A stretch of DNA of 64,000 nt. Origin: Humulus lupulus (taxonomy: Eukaryota; Streptophyta; Magnoliopsida; Rosales; Cannabaceae). Both the position numbers and the translations under genes were made by a program. Numbering within the stretch: the stretch's first letter is position 1; each line of letters opens with the position of its first letter. Positions 10,228 to 22,056 of this stretch are shown one piece after another. The notes beneath the pieces were generated by a model. That model saw nothing but the letters and a program-made list of their open reading frames with translations. It did not search any database and was not told where the DNA came from. The stretch lies in contig NC_084795.1 of NCBI RefSeq assembly GCF_963169125.1, positions 144,001,766 to 144,065,765 of the forward strand, read 5' to 3'.

Positions 10228-12588
10228 TGTAACGACCCAAATTCACTAATAAGGCTTAAGGGCCTTGATTAGTGTGCCAGGAGGGCATGATGGGAATTAT
10301 GTGTGATTATTATGACTTAAGTATGTTATATGATTACTTGAGTACTTGAGATGCATGACTATGTGTGTTAGTGTGCATATAGGCCCAGATTAGGTTAGAA
10401 GGGCATAATCGTAATTTTAGCCATTATGGGCATAACTGCTTTGATATATGTGATAATTGTTGAGACCACATTATTATGTGGATATATCTGTAATCTGTGA
10501 CTCGAGACGATCCTAGTGAGAAAAGTAGCGTAAAAGTCATATCGGGGATTTATACCCGGCTCGGGGTGAGCTTAGGGGTGTAAATGGGAATTTAGTGGAT
10601 AAGCTGGAGATGATTATGATATTGAGGAAGGCTATTAGTGATTAGTAAGGTATTGGGAACTAAGCGGGAAATAATAGGGACACTCGAGGAAGTAGCGGGA
10701 ATTGGGCAAATGACTAAAATACCCTTAAGAGGACTAAAGGATTAGAGTTAGCTGTGAGGGCATAAAGGTCATTTGACTTTTAAGGAAGGGTATTACTGAG
10801 GTTTTAAGATAGTGGGATTTATAGAATATCAAAAGGGTCTGAAAAAGAAGGGAAAAGAAGGGGGGAAAACAGAGAGAGTTTCTTGAGTCGGTTTACACTT
10901 TCCTTCACCTATTTCTGGAGAATTTCTGGAGTAAAGCCTAGAGGAGAGCTGGGATAACCAAACATCAAGAACCTTGATCTAAGACTAAGGAGTTGACAGA
11001 GGTTTAACAGGGTTTCACCAATACTTGAGGTAAGAATCTAGAGTTCATCCATTCTCTATTTCTGGTTTGTTTAAAGCTGTGGTACTTGAGTTGAATTGAA
11101 TGAAACTTTAGGGAATTCAAGCTTAGGGCTGAGGAGCAGCAAGCCAAGGGAGCCTAGGGTTAGCTTGTGGGCGAAATTCTATCAAAGGTATGAATTCTAA
11201 ACTCTAGTTCTGATGTTCAGCTGGTTTATGCTAGGTTCTGAAGTTTGGAGGTGGCTATGGTGAATTTTGAGTTTGTGATTGCATGTGCTTGGAGTTTGGA
11301 GGTTTAGGGTGCTTGGGATGAGTGGAGTGTGGTCATGAGGTTGTTTTTAGGTTTGGGTAAGAGTTGGAAGAGGTTTGGTTGAGGTTGGCTCGAGAGAAAT
11401 CGCACAAAGGAAATTCTGGTGTTGGGCTGCCTGTGACTAGCGCTACAGCGCTAGCCTTTGGGCGCTGTAGCGCTAGGCCCATATGCTGGAAGGGTTTTGG
11501 TTCTGTCTGTAGCGCTATAGCGCCCTTCCAAGAGCGATGTAACGCTACCCTGCCTTCTGAAGGGGATTTTGGGGTGTTTTTCAAGGGTTTTTGACCTAAG
11601 GTTTGGGGTTTGGTTCCACCACCTTGTTTGGTGGAACTAGGACATCCCGGGGGCTCAGGATTAGCCCCGGGGCTAGGTTTTGAACTTGAGGATTGATGTT
11701 GACTTTGACCATGATTGTGTTTAGGTAAGCGCTAGGGCTCGAGTGGGATCGTGCTCAAGGTGTCGTGACATCGAAAACTAGTGAATTGAAAGGTAAGAAC
11801 ACTGCACCCGAATGTATGATTGTGATGGGACTAAGTGCTTCCGAGAATTGTTTTGTGTCATCGTTGGTATTATGCCAAGGGACACGTATAAGCGGTCTAA
11901 GGGTACCGTTCATGAATTTAGCGCATGGGACGCGAATTGGCCACTGGGAGCCAGAAATGAAAGGATAACAAAGGGAGCAGCTTGTGAGCGCTAGCTCTGG
12001 TTATCATCTGTGCATTGTGTTATATGAGCTGATATGCTTTGTAAATGAAATACTTGATTACTGATATGCTTTGTATATGAAATACTTGATTATTGCTATG
12101 CTTGAAGTTTATGAGATGACATATGTGAGATTGACCTGACAGCTAAATGTGCATGCTCTATTATTGATGTATGTTCTTGCTGGGCCTTGGCTCACGGGTG
12201 CTACGTGGTGCAGGTAAAGGCAAGGGCAAGTTGGACCAAGCCTGAGGTGGAGAGCTCCGAGGTGAAATGTACACAACCAGCCGTTCGATCACCATGATCG
12301 AGGAGTGTGTCAGGACAGAGATCACCTAACCGCTCATTTTTCCTTAGCATGGCTGTTAATGTATTTAAACTTTGTAACTTTTGTAAAAGGCTTCTAAACT
12401 GTCATTTTTGGGATCCCATGTACATAAACAATGTTTAGTATTGAAAATCTATCTTTTGAGACAAAAATTCTTTTAACCCTAGTACCTCTACTATCTGAGT
12501 AACACGTTTTTACTTTAATGACTTGATTAGCGAGTCTGGCACTTTATAAACACACAGTGTAGCGGTCTTGGCTATCCAGGGCGTTACA
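10228..12588 (+). repeat. 3' LTR of element C (2361 bp)
   Basis: Starts TGTAACGACCC and ends AGGGCGTTACA, with an inverted repeat TGTAACG/CGTTACA. It lines up with LTR Q (55523-57767) over its whole length, including the start, the block GGGCCTTGGCTCACGG-GTGCTACGTGG near 12182, and the end GTAGCGGTCTTGGCTATCC. A GC-rich palindromic cassette lies at 11437-11550. Splice-donor-like AGGTAAG occurs at 11028, 11723 and 11791. Short open frames inside are not considered genes. Confidence 0.9.
11437..11550. repeat. AGCGCT palindrome cassette in element C LTR
   Basis: The hexamer AGCGCT (or its extended forms) occurs repeatedly: CTAGCGCTACAGCGCTAG at 11437-11454 is a near-perfect 18-bp palindrome, followed by GGCGCTGTAGCGCTAGGCC from 11461, TGTAGCGCTATAGCGCCC at 11509-11524, and a degenerate copy at 11533-11547. 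GC content is far above that of the flanks. The equivalent place in LTR Q and LTR H holds different GC-rich motifs. Confidence 0.85.
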
Positions 12589-12741
12589 GATAGGCATTGG
12601 AGGTGATGCACCATGCGAGTGATAAATCTCATAGGTCTACAGTAGGTGATGCATCGCCTGATGTATTGCTTGACAGGCAATGCATCGTCACACAGTAGAC
12701 GACGTGTCGCCTGTTGAGTCTATACAAGTTACGTATTTATG
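12589..12741 (+). repeat. Copia I 5' LTR, first surviving piece
   Basis: Shares the GATGCATCGCCTG and GACG-GTCGCCTG-type elements with Copia O LTR 7690-7765, so it is the GC-rich part of the LTR of the same family. The first about 300 bases of the LTR are missing to the left, where element C ends. The segment ends at Copia D; continuation is at 35366. Confidence 0.65.
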
Positions 12742-12998
12742 AATTAGGGTGATTATAGTGATTAAATATTTTATTGATAAAGAAATAGAGCCTTTAAATA
12801 GGCTGGTGCAAGCTGTATACAAATCTTCTATTAACTACCAAATATTCTAGGTCAACTCTAATCCTAAGAATCCGAAAAACCGTATAAAAAAGGAAACATA
12901 CTATTTGGTTTCCCTAAAGGAATATACAAAATAAATATATAAAATATTCTACAAATATGTAATATTCAGTAATATTATATTACTTATTCAATTTGTCA
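12742..12998 (-). repeat. 3' LTR of element D
   Basis: Colinear with 35100-35365 but diverged and lacking the terminal TGTG on its left side. The RNase H frame ends about 15-20 bases inside it. Edges are approximate. Confidence 0.75.
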
Positions 12999-14560
12999 AA
13001 CTGTCTTGTAGGAAGTCCATTTGTAAGTATGTTAGCTATTTGTTCTGTTGTAGGAATGTAAGGCATGCATATAAGACCAGCTTTAAGTTTCTCGAAATAT
13101 TTTTCCATTTCCACGTGCTTCTTTCTTTCATGGAGCACTGGATTTTGAGCAATAGAAATAGTAGATTTATTGTCACAATACACTTTCACTGGCAATGGTT
13201 AAGATACCTTAACCTTTTCTAGAAGTCTCTTAATCCGCAAAACTTCACACACTCCAAGTGCAACTGATCTAAATTCAGACTCTGCATTGCTTCTTGGTAC
13301 TACATTTTGTTTCTTACTACCACAAGTGACAAGATTTCCTCCAACAAAGGTTCAATAGCTTGAAGTTGAATGTCTACAACTGAACTCCTATCCAAATCTG
13401 CATATGTAAATGGCCATGATTATTAAATAGTATGCCTTTTCCATGTGATTCTTTTAGATATTTGAGAAGTCTATGAACATCATCGAAGTGTACTTGTCTA
13501 GGAGAGTGCATTTATTGAATTACCATGCTCACGACAAATGTTATATTCAAGCGAGTATGTGTCAAGTAGATCAATCTTCCAACTAGTCTTTGGTAGTGTT
13601 CTTTATTTAGGACCTCTTCTTCTTTAGAAGGCTGGAGTTTCAAGTTGGGTTCAATAGGCGAATCACCCGATTTACATCCTATCATTCCTATCTCATTAAG
13701 AAAATTGATAACATATTTACATTGATTAACAAAATTACTTCTTTTTGTAGAACATGGTATGGTCAGCTTGACTCTGACTATAACCATAACTCATTACGGT
13801 TTTTCCAAATCTCTTGAACCAAGCTCTAGGAGACTATTTAAGACTATATAAGGATTTCTTTAGTCTACAAACTATGTTTGAACCAATTTTTTCCTCAAAA
13901 CCTAGTGTTACATTCATAAATACTTCTTCTTCTAGATATTCATTAAGAAATGCATTCTTTTACATCTAATTGGTGTAGTTTCCAATTGAAAATTATAGCC
14001 AAAGATAACAAGTTTCTAATGGTGCTTACCTTAGCTATTGGGGCAAGCATTTCTTGATAATCGATCCCATGTGTTTGAGTAAACCCCTTATCCAGTAATC
14101 TTTCCTTATACCTTTTTATACTACCATCAGCCTTGAATTTTCCTGTAAGAAACCCATTTACACCCTACTGCCCTATTTCCTTTGGGTAAATTAGCAACCT
14201 CTCAAGTACCACTTTGGACAAACAAAAGCCTCTTGAATGTTTCTTGGGACAAAAAAGTTTGAGATTTTTGAAGTGAATGCTTTATGATTGGAGGAGATTT
14301 TTAAATATGAGAGATATTTAGCTAAGGGATATTTGGTGCAGGTACTGGTGCCCTTTCTAATGACTATAGGATTGTCAATACCAGATGTCTCTTGGCTAGG
14401 AGATGACACATGAATAGAACATGAAGGATTAGAATTGCCTATGATATTTGGAGGTCTAGTTCCCAAGGGTTGAGATTGGTTAGTGCTAGGAAGAGATGGA
14501 TGACTTTGAAGATGAGGCCGTCTCTGAGTATAAACTCGAAGTTTAAGAATAGTTTGTAGT
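12980..14560 (-). pseudogene. Element D pol: reverse transcriptase and RNase H remnants
   Basis: Open pieces on the minus strand read as Copia pol. 12980-13195 is the RNase H end (YCDNKSTISIAQNPVLHERKKHVE, then EQIANILTNGLP). 13512-13787 is the RT thumb region (YVINFLNEIGMIGCK, SPIEPNLKL, YQRLVGRLIYLTHTRLNI). 14191-14466 is upstream RT/linker sequence with proline- and serine-rich composition. The pieces lie in order but are separated by stops and frameshifts, and the catalytic YVDD block is not recognisable. The gene is cut at 14628 by insertion G. Confidence 0.82.
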
Positions 14561-14628
14561 GTTTCTCCCCCGTCTCAGATACAATAATACTTGGCACTAT
14601 ATTTCTAGGATTTTCCACATTATCTTTG

Positions 14629-15998
14629 TGAATTGTATCCTGTATTTTCTACACTTAGAATTTTAAAGAAAAATATTATTTAATTTAAAATGGGGTTTAA
14701 TTGGGAAATTATGAAAATTAAATAAGTAATGCTTTAATTATATAATGGAAAAAAATTAATAGATTTTTATTTCACAAATTATACATTATTCTTGGAATAA
14801 TTAATAAATGATTTCAAAATTTAGAAATGAAAAATAATTAGAATTTAAAGAGTTTTGTCATTTAATTTGTATTATTAATATTATTTATTAGGTTATAAAT
14901 AATAAGAAATCTTTAAGTTGATCTATAGAATTTATCAAAATTTGAAGATTTTGTTTTAAATTAGAAGATTTAAAATAAATGAAATTTTGATCTCTCAATA
15001 ATAAGAGATTTTTAATTTCAATAAAAAGAAATTGTGAGAATTAAAATAAATTATAACTTAAAAGTCGTCTTATTATATTGGGGTTTTCAAAAGAAAATGT
15101 TAATTACTAATTATGATAAATTGATCAAAATGTCATTTAATTATACTTTGGCAATAAAAAATAATTTAGATAATTATTTGTCCAAATTTTAAAGGGTTCA
15201 TTCTAGCAATTAAGTGGCAACATAATAAAAATAAATTAATTAATTAAATGAATTTTATATTAAAAATCAGATTTTTTTATTAGTTAATTAAAGTAAGAAA
15301 ACAAATTTATTAATTAAGTTAGAAAAAGGAAATTTAAAATTGCTATAACTGAATTTTTTTTATAAAAATAAAATAAGGAAACCCTATATTTTTCCCTTTT
15401 CTTTCTCTCTCCTATCGACCCTCTCTCTCCCGAGTTCTCCCCCTCTCTCTCTCCTTCCTCTTCCATGACTATCTATGGAAAGTTGACCACAAGAGCCCCA
15501 CAAACGACACGCACGCCAGCAACAAGACCTCGTCGATATTGTAACCCCATGCCCAGTGTTTGGAGTCTTCGTTTTTCTTCTCGGTCGCGCATGGAGTGCC
15601 TAAAAGTTGAGCCAAAAGTTTAGCTCCTTATTGTCAATGATGGAATGCTCAAAAAAGGAAATGAAGGTCGGAAATGGAGAGAGAATGCCGAGAGAAACCC
15701 AGACCACCTAGTCTTCGGTGTCGAAAACCACTGGAGCCAACAAAAATAGCTCCCTGAAATCCATGGATTCCAGGGCTATTTGGCTTATATCATGCCACTT
15801 CCAGCCACTGTGAGTCACACAGCCATGACTTCTAGCATCCCTATTGAACGCTCTTCAAAACCCAGGGGTCCGATTCCTCAACCACCGTGGTGGAATAGTA
15901 ACGTCGTAGTCATTGTTGCGAGAGCCCTCACATGAGCTTTGGCCAGCAATGTTGTAGGGTGACCTGAGGCTCATCTCAGGCTCCAAATGTCATCATTG
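14629..15998 (+). repeat. LTR G, segment 1; no gene
   Basis: AT-rich (long A/T runs to 15370), then a CT-rich stretch 15395-15460 like the transcribed leader of chromovirus LTRs, then mixed sequence. No supported coding region. Ends at the AATCC duplication before Copia E. Confidence 0.75.
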
Positions 15999-16003
15999 AA
16001 TCC

Positions 16004-16793
16004 TGTTGAGATAGTTGCTACAGAAATAAAAAAAACAAGAACAAAATTACTGATTAATAATCTGGGTTCAGTCACGGACTAGGTCGCTCTCTTTAAGACG
16101 TTCGCAGCACTGGCCAGAAATGTGCAAGCAGACTATCAGCCCCGTCGTCCCCAGGATATAACAACCCAGTCAATACACTGTATCGGACCTCCACTGCACC
16201 GTAGAGAACCGTTCGAATACTACACCCTTCAAATTGTTACTGCTCGGAATCTATTAAAACTCAGTGCAATTTTTGATCGAAAAAATTGAGAACCCCCTTT
16301 CTGAAAATAATCGCACCAATTTTTAAAGAAGAGGTGGATCTCCATTAACGGGAAAAAAAACATTTTATTAAAATGTGGGAGAGGAAGTTGGATCTCCCTA
16401 AAAAAGCTGAAGAGAAAAGGTCTTCAGTTTTACCAAAAAATTATTCACGTTTTTATTAAATAAAATAATACTTAATAAATAATTTTTTTTCAAAAAAAAT
16501 AATAAGGTGCACACCACACCAACCAACCAGCTCAACTCAGGTCGGTCGGACGGACGGCGGCGGAGGCACGCGTGTGTGTGTGGTGTTCAGGTGAGCCTTT
16601 GTGTGACTCCTCCCTCTTCCACAAAAGTGGGTACCCCTTGGGGCATAACCCCAATGCTCAAGTCCACTATCTATATACCCTTACAAATGAGTATTCTAAA
16701 GCAATGTGAGACTCTTCCTCTCGGGAGACAATAAAGCACCTTTTCTATTATTATTTTTTTAACAATTCACACTTATATTGATAAGTTCCAACA
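16004..16793 (-). repeat. 3' LTR of element E (790 bp)
   Basis: TGTTGAGATAG to GTTCCAACA, with TGTTG/CAACA inverted ends. Matches 21274-22051 with small indels. A polypurine tract adjoins it at 16794-16806. Confidence 0.95.
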
Positions 16794-16806
16794 ATCCCCC
16801 ACTTGA
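16794..16806 (-). other. Polypurine tract of element E
   Basis: On the minus strand, CAAGTGGGGGATTG precedes the TGTTG of the 3' LTR. This is the classic Copia polypurine tract. Confidence 0.85.
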
Positions 16807-17524
16807 ATTATTAAAAAATATTTTTCATCGAGTTGTAACCTAAAAACAATAAGATTGAACATAAACAAAGGTATCTTTCGACTTGAACCTTTGCATAGTG
16901 AATGCAATTTAGAATATCATAGAGTGACACGTAGTCTTGAACTCTCTCTCTAACATTGCACCACACACAATCTTTCTAGAGTGTAGTCCAAAAGCTCGTG
17001 CTTTAATGGCCATTCACGTCTATCCCAGTATAGTGAACACTCTAGAAATTTGCCCAAAATTTCATAGGAAGCGGCCCCACTTCCACATTCACATAGGTGA
17101 GTCTATCAAAAGTACTCCTGTAGCTCGGTACTCCACTCCACATAGAGTATAGATCTCATTAAGAGTTTCTATTAACTCATCTTTATGTCGCTTCAGGAAT
17201 TCATGCTTCAAGTTAACTTTAAGTAATAGCATGATCTATCTCTTATCACATCATAACTTGTTATTACCCATTGAACCTATTTCTTGGGATCTCCAGTCTA
17301 TAGGTCGAGTTACCATCATGTGTGACTCATCATTCTAAGGATAATAGTCCAATTCCTTTTGATGTTTTAAGGACTTTCTCTCTAGCTAATCCTTTCGTCA
17401 AAGGATCAACTAAATTTTCATCAGTGCGTATATGATCCACTCTTACAGCTCCTATAGAGAGGAACTCTCTAACAATACTGTGCTTACGTCATATCTGACA
17501 TCTTTTACCATTGTAATAACAGTT
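16807..17524 (-). pseudogene. Element E 3' untranslated region and RNase H tail
   Basis: 17360-17524 continues the RNase H C-terminus with stops (segments like VDHIRT and a degraded end). 16807-17360 has no coding signal and is taken as the 3' leader between RNase H and the polypurine tract. Small plus-strand frames here are not supported. Confidence 0.6.
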
Positions 17525-18970
17525 CTAAATTTTTGCAATAGTCGCGATACTATCACAATGGATCAACACAGCTGGTATCGGTTTTTCCCATAAAGGGATC
17601 TCAGCTAGCAGGCCTCTCAACCATCCTGCTTCTTCATTAGCAGTAGCTAGTGCTATCATTTCTGACTCCATTGTAGATTGAGCCAGAATATTCTGTTTCT
17701 TAGACTTCCATGAAACAAATCCACCAGCTATGCTAAAAATATAGCCGCTGGTTGCCTTGGAGTCATCTGACAAGGTGTTCCAGTCAGCATCACTGTATCC
17801 TTCAAGGACAGCGGGAAACTTATGATAATGCAATCCAAGATTCATAGTTCTCTTAAGGTACCTCATGACCCTTTCTATAGCATGTCAATGCTCAACACTA
17901 GGTCTACTAGTAAACCTGCACAGTAGTCCCACAACATAGGCAATGTTGGGTCTACTACAATCAGTGGCATACCTAAGACTGCCAATGATGCTCGCATACT
18001 CTGTTTGTCTTACACCATCACCAGTGTTCTTATATAGCTTTACACTGGGATCATAGGGTGTACACGCAAGTTTACAGTTAAAGTAATTGTATTTCTTTAA
18101 AATCTTCTCAATGTAATGAGATTTATCCAAAGAAATTCCCTTTTAAGACCTAGTGATCTTTATACCAAGGATCACATTCGCTTCTCCTAGATCTTTCATG
18201 TCAAAGTTTTCACATAGCACAGATTTCACATCATTTATGACATGCAAGTTTGAACCAAAAATAAGCAAGTCATCCACATATAAACATATGATGGTGCAAA
18301 TGTCATTCTCAGATTTATAATAAATGCATTTGTCACTTTCATTCACTTTAAAACCATGTGAGATAACTAGATTGTCAAACTTTTCTTGCCATTGCTTAGG
18401 CGCCTATTTCAAACCATATAGAGATTTATCTAATTTGCACACTTTATGTTCTTGACCATGGATCACAAATCCCTCAGGTTGGTCCATGTAAATCTCTTCT
18501 TCTAATTCACCATTTAAGAAAGTAGTTTTAACATCCATTTGGTGCACAACAAGATCATGTAATGAATCTAAAGCAATAAGCACACGAATAGATGTCATTC
18601 TAGTGATAGGTGAGTATGTGTCAAAGAAATCTACATTTTCTCTCTGTCTAAAACCTTTGGCAACAAGACGTGCCTTGTACTTATCAACAGTACCATCAGG
18701 TTTCATTTTCTTTTTCAGAGTCCATTTACATCCTATTATCTTACATCCTGGAGGCCAATCAACTAAATGCCAGGTTTTGTTAGACTCAAGAGAGTCCATT
18801 TCGTCATTAATGGCTTCTTTCCATAGGTCAGCATCTAATGAGGTCAAAGCTTCTTGGAGGTTCGAAGGATCCTCCTCTAAAGTATATGCACAGAAACCAT
18901 AACCAAAGTCTTTAGAGACTAGCTCTTTTACTTCTTCTAGGTTCAGTTTCATTCCCCTCATGATGCTCAA
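17525..18970 (-). pseudogene. Element E pol: reverse transcriptase and RNase H
   Basis: One reading frame carries four open pieces separated by single stops. They read as RT N-terminus (WKEAINDEMDSLESNKTW, KARLVAKGFRQRENVDF, VHQMDVKTTFLNGELEEEIY), the catalytic block ICLYVDDLLIFGSN with both aspartates, LGIKITRS, SHYIEKILKKYNYFNCK, SIIGSLRYATDCSRPNIAY, and RNase H ([38 protein letters not shown]). The stops at about 18401 (TAG) and 17881 (TGA) lie where Gln and Trp are conserved in the family, consistent with C-to-T deamination. Only these stops break an otherwise full domain set. Confidence 0.93.
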
Positions 18971-20312
18971 TGTCCCTAATCACAGGCATGTTACTAGATG
19001 ATGCACCCCCACTATTTCTTAATTTAAATGGAAATCTATGTTCATAAAAATCAGCATCATTTGATTCCAAAATAATATGGTCTTTCAAATCAAAACAACG
19101 ATATGCTTTACTATTAACAACATAGCCAATAAACACACATTCATATGCTCTACTAGCCAATTTTATCCTTTTAGGATAAGGAATTCTAACATATGCCAAA
19201 CAACCCCAAGTTTTAAAATAAGAGATATTTTGTTGTTTATTTTTCAAGATTTCATAAGGAGAAATTTTGCTTTTAGATTTTGGGACTCTATTAAGCACAT
19301 AGCATACAGTCAATAATATTTCTCCCCACCAATAAGATGCAGCACCAGAATTAAGCAAAATAGCAACAATTGATTCAGTGAAAGTTCTATTCTTCCTTTC
19401 GGCTTTGCCATTCATTTTAGGTTAGTATGGTGCAGTTCTTTCATGTATAATTCCATGTGAGTTATAAAAATCAACAAACATGCTAAAATCATACTCAGTG
19501 CCTCTATCACTACGAAATCTCTTTATCTTTCTATTAAATTGATTTTCAATTTCAGTCACAAAAGAGTTAAACATATCAAGAGCATCACTTTTATTTTTCA
19601 TTAAGTACACATATGTAAAATCAGAACAGTCATCAATAAAAGTGATAAAATAACGTTTTCCATTTCTGGTCAACGTTCCATCAAGTTCACAGATATTAGA
19701 ATGAATTAAATCTAGAGGCTCAGTTTCTCTAGTCACAGATTTATGCAGTGTTTTTGTGATCTTAGCTTGGCTACAATAGTCAAATTTTTCAAAGTCATTT
19801 AAAGATAATTTATGAATTAAACCTAAACCACTCATATTATTAATTATGCACTTGTTAACGTGACAGAGTCTAGCATGCCAAGTATTAAAATTACACAACA
19901 TATAAGCAGAAGCATTCGCTTTATTAACATCAACATTCAATTTAAACATTCCCTCAGTTGCATACCCTTTCCCTACAAATATCCCATTCTTAGTTAAAGT
20001 AAACAAATCAGCCCATATAGTCTGTGTAAACCCTGCCTTGTTGAGAAGGTAGCCCGAGGCCAGGTTCTTTCTCATCTCTGAAGTGTGCATGACTTCCTTA
20101 AGAATCACAGTTCTTCCAGAGGTAAACTTTAATTCCACATCTCTAATACTAGCAACAATCTTAGTGTGTGAATCTCCAAGCAACACTTTCTTATCCTCAG
20201 TAGCAGCAGTATATGTCTTAAACATAGTTCGATCATAGCAAACATGGCAAGAAGCGCCAGTGTCTACCCACCACCCTTCTGATCCACCAACAAGGTTGAT
20301 CTCAGATATCAT
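18912..20312 (-). pseudogene. Element E pol: protease and integrase
   Basis: Starts with the protease site WWVDTGASCHVCYD, then the pre-integrase HHCC region (WHARLCHVNKCI, then FDYCSQAKI) and the integrase core (FITFIDDCSDFTYVYL, RFRSDRGTEY, later NGKAERKNRTFTES). One stop near 19419 splits the core before the catalytic glutamate region. The C-terminal part (GCLAYVRIPYPKR, GYVVNSKAYRCFD) runs to 18912. The frame then shifts into the RT frame. The domain order protease, integrase, RT defines Copia. Confidence 0.92.
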
Positions 20313-20345
20313 AGCCGTGAAAGGCTCTTTAGTTGTCAGGTTAGC

Positions 20346-21248
20346 CTACGGTGCAGAGCTTGGCCTGTTCCTGTACTTGCGTGCCATATGACCTGGTCTG
20401 TTACAAACAAAGCACAGAAATGGAGCAGGTTCATTCTTATTATTATTAGTAGTAAGGGTGTTGTTCCTTTGATGGTTCCAATTCTGATTATTGTTACGAG
20501 GTTGATTGTTGTGGTTTGAGTTCTGCTTTCGAATCTGATTCTTGAAGTTTTTCCCATTGGGTTTCAGAACCGCAGTGGACTTTTTGTTAGTGTTATTGTT
20601 GCTGGATACAACAAGCACTTCTTCTTTCTGGTCTTGTTTACGAGCTTCCTCCTCAATACGAAGGCGAGTGATCAGACTTTCTAGTGAAAATTCTTTTGTT
20701 TTGTGCCTAAGAAAATTTTAAAAATCTTTCCACGCAGGGGGCAGTTTGTCAATAATTACAGCAACTTGAAATTGTTCATCTAAAGACATACCTTCAAAAA
20801 TTATTTCATGAGCGATTTTTTGAAGTTCATGAGATTGGGCTTCCACTGACTTGTAATCGGTCATCTGAAATTTGAGATAGCGATTGACAGCGTACTTCTT
20901 GGTTCCAGCCTCCTCAGTGTCATATTTCTTTTGCAGTGCGTCCCAGATTTCCTTAGCATTTTTGTCAGAATTATAATAATCATACAAGTCATCAGATAAA
21001 CCATTCAGAATGAAATTTTTGCATAAAAAATTATTTTCGACCCAAGCCTTTAATGCCTTAGTTTGTTTGTCTTTTTCATCGTTCTCGTCTTTTTCAGAGA
21101 CAATAGGCTTATCAGTAGTCAGAGCAATGTTAACTTTTTTCATTGTGAGCAAAAATAACATCTTCTGTTTCCATCTTTTAAAATGGTTACCCTCAAAAGG
21201 AAATGGTTTATTAATGTCAACAACACCAGAGTTATCATCGGTAGTCAT
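20346..21248 (-). pseudogene. Element E gag
   Basis: 20718-21248 encodes a Copia-type capsid domain starting MTTDDNSG with FEGNHFKRWKQKM, IWDALQKKYDTEEAG and LPPAWKDF. 20346-20618, in the same frame, is Asn-rich and holds the nucleocapsid knuckle CFVCNRPGHMARKY, whose last cysteine is replaced by tyrosine. Stops near 20715 and 20343 interrupt it. The ATG at 21246-21248 lies only about 25 bases from the LTR, so the leader is very short. Confidence 0.9.
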
Positions 21249-21273
21249 GGCAGAAACTAAACGTCTTAAAAAT

Positions 21274-22051
21274 TGTTGAGATAGTTGCTGTAGAAATAAA
21301 AAACAGGAACGAAATTATCGATTAATAATCTGGGTTAAGTCACGAACTAGGTCGCTCTCTTTAAGACGTTCGCGGCACTACCTAGAAATGTGCAAGCAAA
21401 CTATCAGCCCCGTCGTCCCCAGGATAAAACAGCCCAGTCAATACACTATATCGTACCTCCACTGCACCGTAGAGAACCGTTCGAATACTGCACCCTTCAA
21501 ATTGTTACTGCTCGGAATCTATTAAAACTCAGTGAAATTTTTTATTGAAAAAATTGAGAACCCCCTTTCTGAAAATAATTGCACCAATTTTTAAAGAAGT
21601 GGATCTCCATTAACGGGAAAAAAAACGTTTTATTAAAATGTGGGAGAGGAAGTTAGATCTCCCTAAAAAAGCTGAAGAGAAAAGGTCTTCAGTTTTACAA
21701 AAAAATTATTCACGTTTTTATTAAATAAAATAATACTTAATAAATAATTTTTTTCAAAAAAAATAATAAGGTGCACACCACACCAACCAGCCACCCAGCC
21801 AGCTTCAGTCGGTAGGGCGGCGGAGGCGGCGCACGCGCGTGTGGTGTTCAGGTGAGCCTTTGTGTGACTCCTCCCTCTTCCACAAAAGTGGGTACCCCTT
21901 GGGGCACAACCCCAATGCTCAAGTCCACTATCTATATACCCTTACAAATGAGTATTCTAAAGCAATGTGGGACTCTTCCTCTAGGAAGACAATAAAACAC
22001 CTTTTTTATTTTTTTTTTAACAATTCACACTTATATTGATAGGTTCCAACA
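21274..22051 (-). repeat. 5' LTR of element E (778 bp)
   Basis: TGTTGAGATAG to GTTCCAACA, adjacent to the AATCC duplication. No standard iMet site follows on the minus strand; the bases next to the LTR read ATTTTTAAGACGTTT, so the primer is unidentified. Confidence 0.95.
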
Positions 22052-22056
22052 AATCC

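Larger units (their letters stand above)
8471..12588 (+). mobile_element. Element C: chromovirus (Ty3/Gypsy), 5' truncated
   Basis: Begins inside RNase H, then integrase with a chromodomain, polypurine tract and a full 3' LTR. The 5' LTR, gag, protease and RT are absent. The long LTR, the conserved TTTCGAGGACGAAATT-type block after the stop, and the chromodomain resemble the Tekay/Del group (inference). Solo or partial LTRs of the same kind occur at 30157-32489, 35451-37780 and 55523-57767. The 3' LTR is followed by Copia I LTR sequence, starting with GATAG. Confidence 0.9.
16004..22051 (-). mobile_element. Element E: nearly complete Copia retrotransposon (6048 bp)
   Basis: Both LTRs and all domains are present in the minus-strand order gag, protease, integrase, RT, RNase H. 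An exact AATCC target duplication flanks it (15999-16003 and 22052-22056). One frameshift (about 18912-18970) and a handful of in-frame stops disable it. The LTRs are very similar (long identical stretches, small indels), so this is among the youngest insertions here. It sits inside LTR G. Confidence 0.95.

Noticed and set aside
11364..11594. Overlapping plus and minus open frames in the LTR of element C
   Set aside because: They cover the AGCGCT palindrome cassette, where symmetry makes both strands open. No homologous frame in LTR Q or H.
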